Positions 5,482 through 8,221 of a DNA stretch of 8,221 nucleotides are shown in pieces; positions within the stretch are counted from its first letter, which is position 1; every line of letters starts with the position of its first letter. The notes under the pieces were generated by a model. It saw only the letters and a list, made by a program, of their open reading frames with translations, was not told the DNA's origin and made no database searches. Location of the stretch: positions 1-8,221 of the forward strand of contig JAIOTR010000192.1 of assembly GCA_021106665.1 (NCBI GenBank), written 5' to 3'. Made by a program: the position numbers and the translations under genes. Origin of the DNA: Bacteroidales bacterium (GTDB taxonomy: Bacteria; Bacteroidota; Bacteroidia; Bacteroidales; JAADJA01).

Positions 5482-6564
5482 ATGAAGCATTCTTATATAT
5501 TGGCAGGTACAAGTTTTGGTAAATTGTCTGAGCTATTTATCAGGAATGGTATTTCATTGCATCCTAAATTACTGCTACGTACCCTTTTTCTTTTACAAAA
5601 TACTTTGTGGGCTTCCATTTTCAAACGCAGGGAAATTGCTAAATACAGAAAGGTATTAAAAGATCATCCCATACCGGATGACCCTATTATAATCATCGGG
5701 CATTGGCGAACCGGCAGTACTTACCTTCACCAACTTTTAAATCTTGATGATAACCTGGTAACACCGTCTGTCTTTCAAGTATCAGTACCAGATAGTTTTT
5801 TGGTTTCCAGAAAGTATTATAAGCCTGTTATGACTGCCATGTTTGAGCAAAACAGGCCCATGGATAATGTTAAGCTCGGATTTGATGAACCACAAGAGGA
5901 TGAGTACGCACTTTTTAAGTTAACAATTGACTCACCGCTTCAGCATGTTATCTTTCCAAAGTCGAAAGACTATTTTTTAAAGGGATATGATAATTACGAA
6001 CCCAATGATAAAGGTTCGTGGACAAATGCTATAAAACAATTTTGCAAAAAGCTGACTTTTGAATCAGGTAAACGAATAGTTTTAAAAAATCCTTTTCACT
6101 CGCTAAGAATAGAACTATTATATGAAATATTTCCCAAGGCCAGATTTATTCATATCCACAGACATCCATTTAATGTCGTACCCTCCACCATTAATATGTG
6201 GAACATAGTTGCAAAGCAAAACAAGTTAAAAGGAAAGTGGTATGAACCAAAAATAGAAGATGTTGCCAGCGTATTGAATAATATGCTTTATAAAATCAGG
6301 GAGGACCTGACCAAACTACCCAAAGGAAGTTTTTGTGAGGTTTCCTTTGAAGACTTTGAAAAAGATCCGGTAAATTCATTGAAAAAAATTTATTCAGAAA
6401 TCGGAATGGATTTTAAGAATGATATAGAAGATAAGGTGATAGCTTATGTTTCACAACTAAAAACCTATAAAAAGAATAAATATTCGCTCAGTGAGGATGA
6501 AAAAGAATTAATACGAAAAATGATGACCAATCAATTTAATTACTATAATTACAAACTAAATTAG
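5482..6564 (+). CDS. PAPS-dependent sulfotransferase family protein
   Basis: The 360-residue protein has the sulfotransferase P-loop-like 5'-phosphosulfate motif IIGHWRTGSTYLHQLL (71-86) and the 3'-phosphate block RFIHIHRHPFNVVPSTINMW (221-240). Between them are the family blocks RPMDNVKLGFDEPQEDEYAL (125-144) and RIVLKNPFHS (198-207). Such enzymes move sulfate from 3'-phosphoadenosine 5'-phosphosulfate to a hydroxyl or amine. The N-terminus (about 27-48) is a hydrophobic-basic helix-rich stretch that could touch a membrane, but it is not a clear signal peptide or anchor. Length and motif order match bacterial stand-alone members of the Sulfotransfer_3 type. Its place after an ACP gene suggests sulfation of an acyl-derived or lipid product, or activation of a beta-hydroxyl for elimination as in the sulfotransferase domains of the curacin and olefin synthase pathways. 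A thioesterase needed for the latter is not seen nearby. The acceptor is unknown. Confidence 0.88.
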   Translation: MKHSYILAGTSFGKLSELFIRNGISLHPKLLLRTLFLLQNTLWASIFKRREIAKYRKVLKDHPIPDDPIIIIGHWRTGSTYLHQLLNLDDNLVTPSVFQVSVPDSFLVSRKYYKPVMTAMFEQNRPMDNVKLGFDEPQEDEYALFKLTIDSPLQHVIFPKSKDYFLKGYDNYEPNDKGSWTNAIKQFCKKLTFESGKRIVLKNPFHSLRIELLYEIFPKARFIHIHRHPFNVVPSTINMWNIVAKQNKLKGKWYEPKIEDVASVLNNMLYKIREDLTKLPKGSFCEVSFEDFEKDPVNSLKKIYSEIGMDFKNDIEDKVIAYVSQLKTYKKNKYSLSEDEKELIRKMMTNQFNYYNYKLN

Positions 6565-6582
6565 ATTTATTACTTGTACAAT

Positions 6583-7848
6583 ATGAAATTTCGATTAATA
6601 TATCCAAAATGGAAAAAACTTGAGAGACAAACACAGTTTAATTTGCCTCCACATGGCCCGGTTGTTTTTGCTGCTGCCTTGCCCGAATATGTTGATGTAG
6701 AATTTATAGATGAAAATGTTCAGTCATTTGATTATAATGATCCGGTTGATTTTGTTGGGATTTCTATGATGCTGACTACCCAGATCAAAAGGGGATGGGA
6801 GATAGCTGAGGAGTACAGGAGGAGAGGTATTAAAGTTATTTTTGGTGGTATCTCCACCATGCTTCATGCCGAAGAAACTATGGAACATGCCGACAGTGTT
6901 TTTCTTGGTGAAGTTGAAGGTAGGATGGATGAGGTTTTTGAAGATTTCAAGAATGATAAATTAAAAAAACTATACAATTATATGCCCTATCCACCGGATA
7001 CGGCATTGATAAATCCTGCTAAAAGAGAAATACTTAACCGGGATTTATACTATCACAAAGGGGTTCAAATGGTGGATCTTTTTCATGCTTCGCGTGGATG
7101 TAAATTCAGTTGTTATCCTTGTGCTGTTTCTTACCTTGGCGGGAGAAATTTTAGGCCGAGGCCGATGGATAAAGTCGCTGAAGAATTAGACTCAATTGAA
7201 AACAACAGGTTATTTATCGTTGATAATTCACTTGCGCAGGATACTGAGTGGGAAAAGGAATTGTTCCGTACCTTGATCCCTTTTAAAAAGAATTGGTGCA
7301 GTCATACCATTAAAGATGATCCTGAAGTTCTTGACCTGGCAGCACAGGCAGGAGCATGGTATGTTTACCAGGCTGTTTTCGATACTTCGGATTATATAAA
7401 AGACAGGATCAAAAGATACCATGATCATGGAATAGCTGTGGAAGGAACTATTTTGCTTGGAATGGATAACCAGACAGAGGACGACATAAAAAGATTGATT
7501 GATTTTTTATTGGAAATTGAGTTGGATTTGGCTGAATTTACCATACTAACACCATTCCCAAAAACCAAAGCATATGATGACCTGTTAAAAGAAAACAGGA
7601 TATTTAACCACAACTGGGATGACTATAATGCAGGTGAGGTGGTTTTTAAACCAAAGCACATGTCGCCCGACAGGTTACAGGAGTTGTTTTATGATGCATG
7701 GGAAACTTTTTATAAAGATGAAAGCCAGGAACAGAAAATGTTTAGGCTCTTAATGAAAGTGATTGAAAGGGAAATGACCGATGGGACTTACAGATCGCCA
7801 AGAAAGGATCTGGTGAAAAAAAGTTTTGGCAGGAAGGTAGTGAGGTAA
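6583..7848 (+). CDS. B12-binding-type radical SAM protein with variant cluster motif
   Basis: I start this 421-residue gene at the ATG at 6583, because the conserved first strand MKFRLIYPKW begins there; a TTG at 6574 would add only three residues. Residues 1-135 are a Rossmann-like cobalamin-binding-type domain, with DFVGISMML (56-64), IKVIFGGIS (83-91) and LGEVEG (108-113) in place of GEGE. The radical SAM core follows. Its cluster cysteines are Cys173, Cys177 and Cys180 in CKFSCYPC; spacing is normal, but proline stands where an aromatic residue usually precedes the last cysteine. Then come YLGGRNFRPRPMDKVAEEL (184-202), VEGTILLGMDNQTEDD (286-301) and the late strand FTILTPFP (319-326). 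The N-terminal domain resembles the protein encoded at 1-593. No DxHxxG is present. It lies 18 nt after the sulfotransferase, so the two are probably co-transcribed. The reaction is unknown. Confidence 0.92.
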   Translation: MKFRLIYPKWKKLERQTQFNLPPHGPVVFAAALPEYVDVEFIDENVQSFDYNDPVDFVGISMMLTTQIKRGWEIAEEYRRRGIKVIFGGISTMLHAEETMEHADSVFLGEVEGRMDEVFEDFKNDKLKKLYNYMPYPPDTALINPAKREILNRDLYYHKGVQMVDLFHASRGCKFSCYPCAVSYLGGRNFRPRPMDKVAEELDSIENNRLFIVDNSLAQDTEWEKELFRTLIPFKKNWCSHTIKDDPEVLDLAAQAGAWYVYQAVFDTSDYIKDRIKRYHDHGIAVEGTILLGMDNQTEDDIKRLIDFLLEIELDLAEFTILTPFPKTKAYDDLLKENRIFNHNWDDYNAGEVVFKPKHMSPDRLQELFYDAWETFYKDESQEQKMFRLLMKVIEREMTDGTYRSPRKDLVKKSFGRKVVR

Positions 7849-7880
7849 CTGAATCATCGTTTTATTGATTGCAATTTGCT

Positions 7881-8221
7881 ATGAATATCGATTCGAAATA
7901 CATAGATGAAGTCTACGAGTTTAAGGGATTATGGGATGTCCCATCATTTTGTGGATTAAAGATTGTAACTTCAAACAATAATACAGTGATCATAGCTACT
8001 GAATTACACACCTCCAATCCCGGAAGTTCAGTTACGAGCTGGGTTGATAAATTAGCCACCGAACTTATTAAAAAATACAATTTAGACCAAAAAAAATTCA
8101 TTTTTATTGAACATAATCCCGACCGCAAATCCAAGCTTATATTTTATAAAGAAATATTTGATAAAGTATCGTTTGAGTGGGATGGAGAAAAGTTTATTAA
8201 TCCGTCCTGGAAAAGAATAAC
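7881..8221 (+). CDS. Hypothetical protein, N-terminal part (cut by right edge)
   Basis: An open frame runs from ATG at 7881 to the window edge: 113 codons with no stop. The protein is charged and soluble-looking, with no signal peptide or membrane segment. Notable blocks are EFKGLWDVPSFCGLKI (13-28), a run of strands with VIIATEL (36-42), SVTSWVDKLATELIKKY (50-66) and KKFIFIEHNPDRKSKLIFYK (71-90). I do not recognise a family, and no catalytic motif stands out. Support for it being real comes from normal codon use, same strand, a 32-nt gap after the radical SAM gene, and the absence of a better frame. It may be the last gene of the operon or an unrelated neighbour. Its ATG is preceded by AT-rich sequence without a Shine-Dalgarno. 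Confidence 0.72.
   Translation, partial: MNIDSKYIDEVYEFKGLWDVPSFCGLKIVTSNNNTVIIATELHTSNPGSSVTSWVDKLATELIKKYNLDQKKFIFIEHNPDRKSKLIFYKEIFDKVSFEWDGEKFINPSWKRI

Noticed and set aside
6574..6582. TTG start three codons upstream for the radical SAM gene
   Set aside because: The ATG at 6583 is at the start of the conserved first strand and needs no rare start codon.
1..8221. CRISPR array, tRNA or rRNA genes, insertion sequences
   Set aside because: No regularly spaced direct repeats, cloverleaf-like or rRNA sequence, transposase or terminal inverted repeats were seen.

Overview
The window looks like chromosomal DNA of a member of the Bacteroidota. It is AT-rich, most starts lack a usable Shine-Dalgarno sequence, and three upstream regions carry the Bacteroidota housekeeping -7 element TAnnTTTG, one of them with a TTG -33 element at the expected 19-nt spacing. 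The protein families also fit. This assignment is an inference from sequence style.

Layout. (a) 1-593, minus strand: the 5' part of a cobalamin-binding-type radical SAM gene that runs off the left edge. (b) 683-2046, plus strand: an unusual acyl carrier protein (ACP) followed by a stand-alone FabD-like acyltransferase. (c) 2053-3390, minus strand: a second, complete radical SAM protein, convergent with the acyltransferase and only 6 bp from it. (d) 3391-3638: the largest non-coding stretch, holding a good promoter and a hairpin at the predicted transcript start. (e) 3639 to the right edge, plus strand: a tight run of HTH regulator, BtrH-like acyltransferase, second ACP, sulfotransferase, third radical SAM protein and a truncated unknown gene. 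Gaps in this run are -4, 15, 71, 18 and 32 nt, so it is probably one operon.

How the genes may work together. The set has the logic of a small carrier-protein-based biosynthetic pathway. Two ACPs would carry acyl intermediates. The FabD-like enzyme would load or exchange acyl groups; it lacks the arginine that normally holds malonate. The BtrH-like enzyme would move an acyl group from its neighbouring ACP to an acceptor. The sulfotransferase would sulfate a hydroxyl. Up to three radical SAM enzymes would do chemistry at unactivated carbons, such as methylation, cyclisation or rearrangement. There is no ketosynthase, dehydratase, thioesterase or adenylation enzyme in the window, so the chain builder must lie outside it or come from primary metabolism. 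The product is not identifiable from the sequence. A lipid or fatty-acyl natural product is the most economical guess, and the combination does not match a characterised cluster I can name with confidence.
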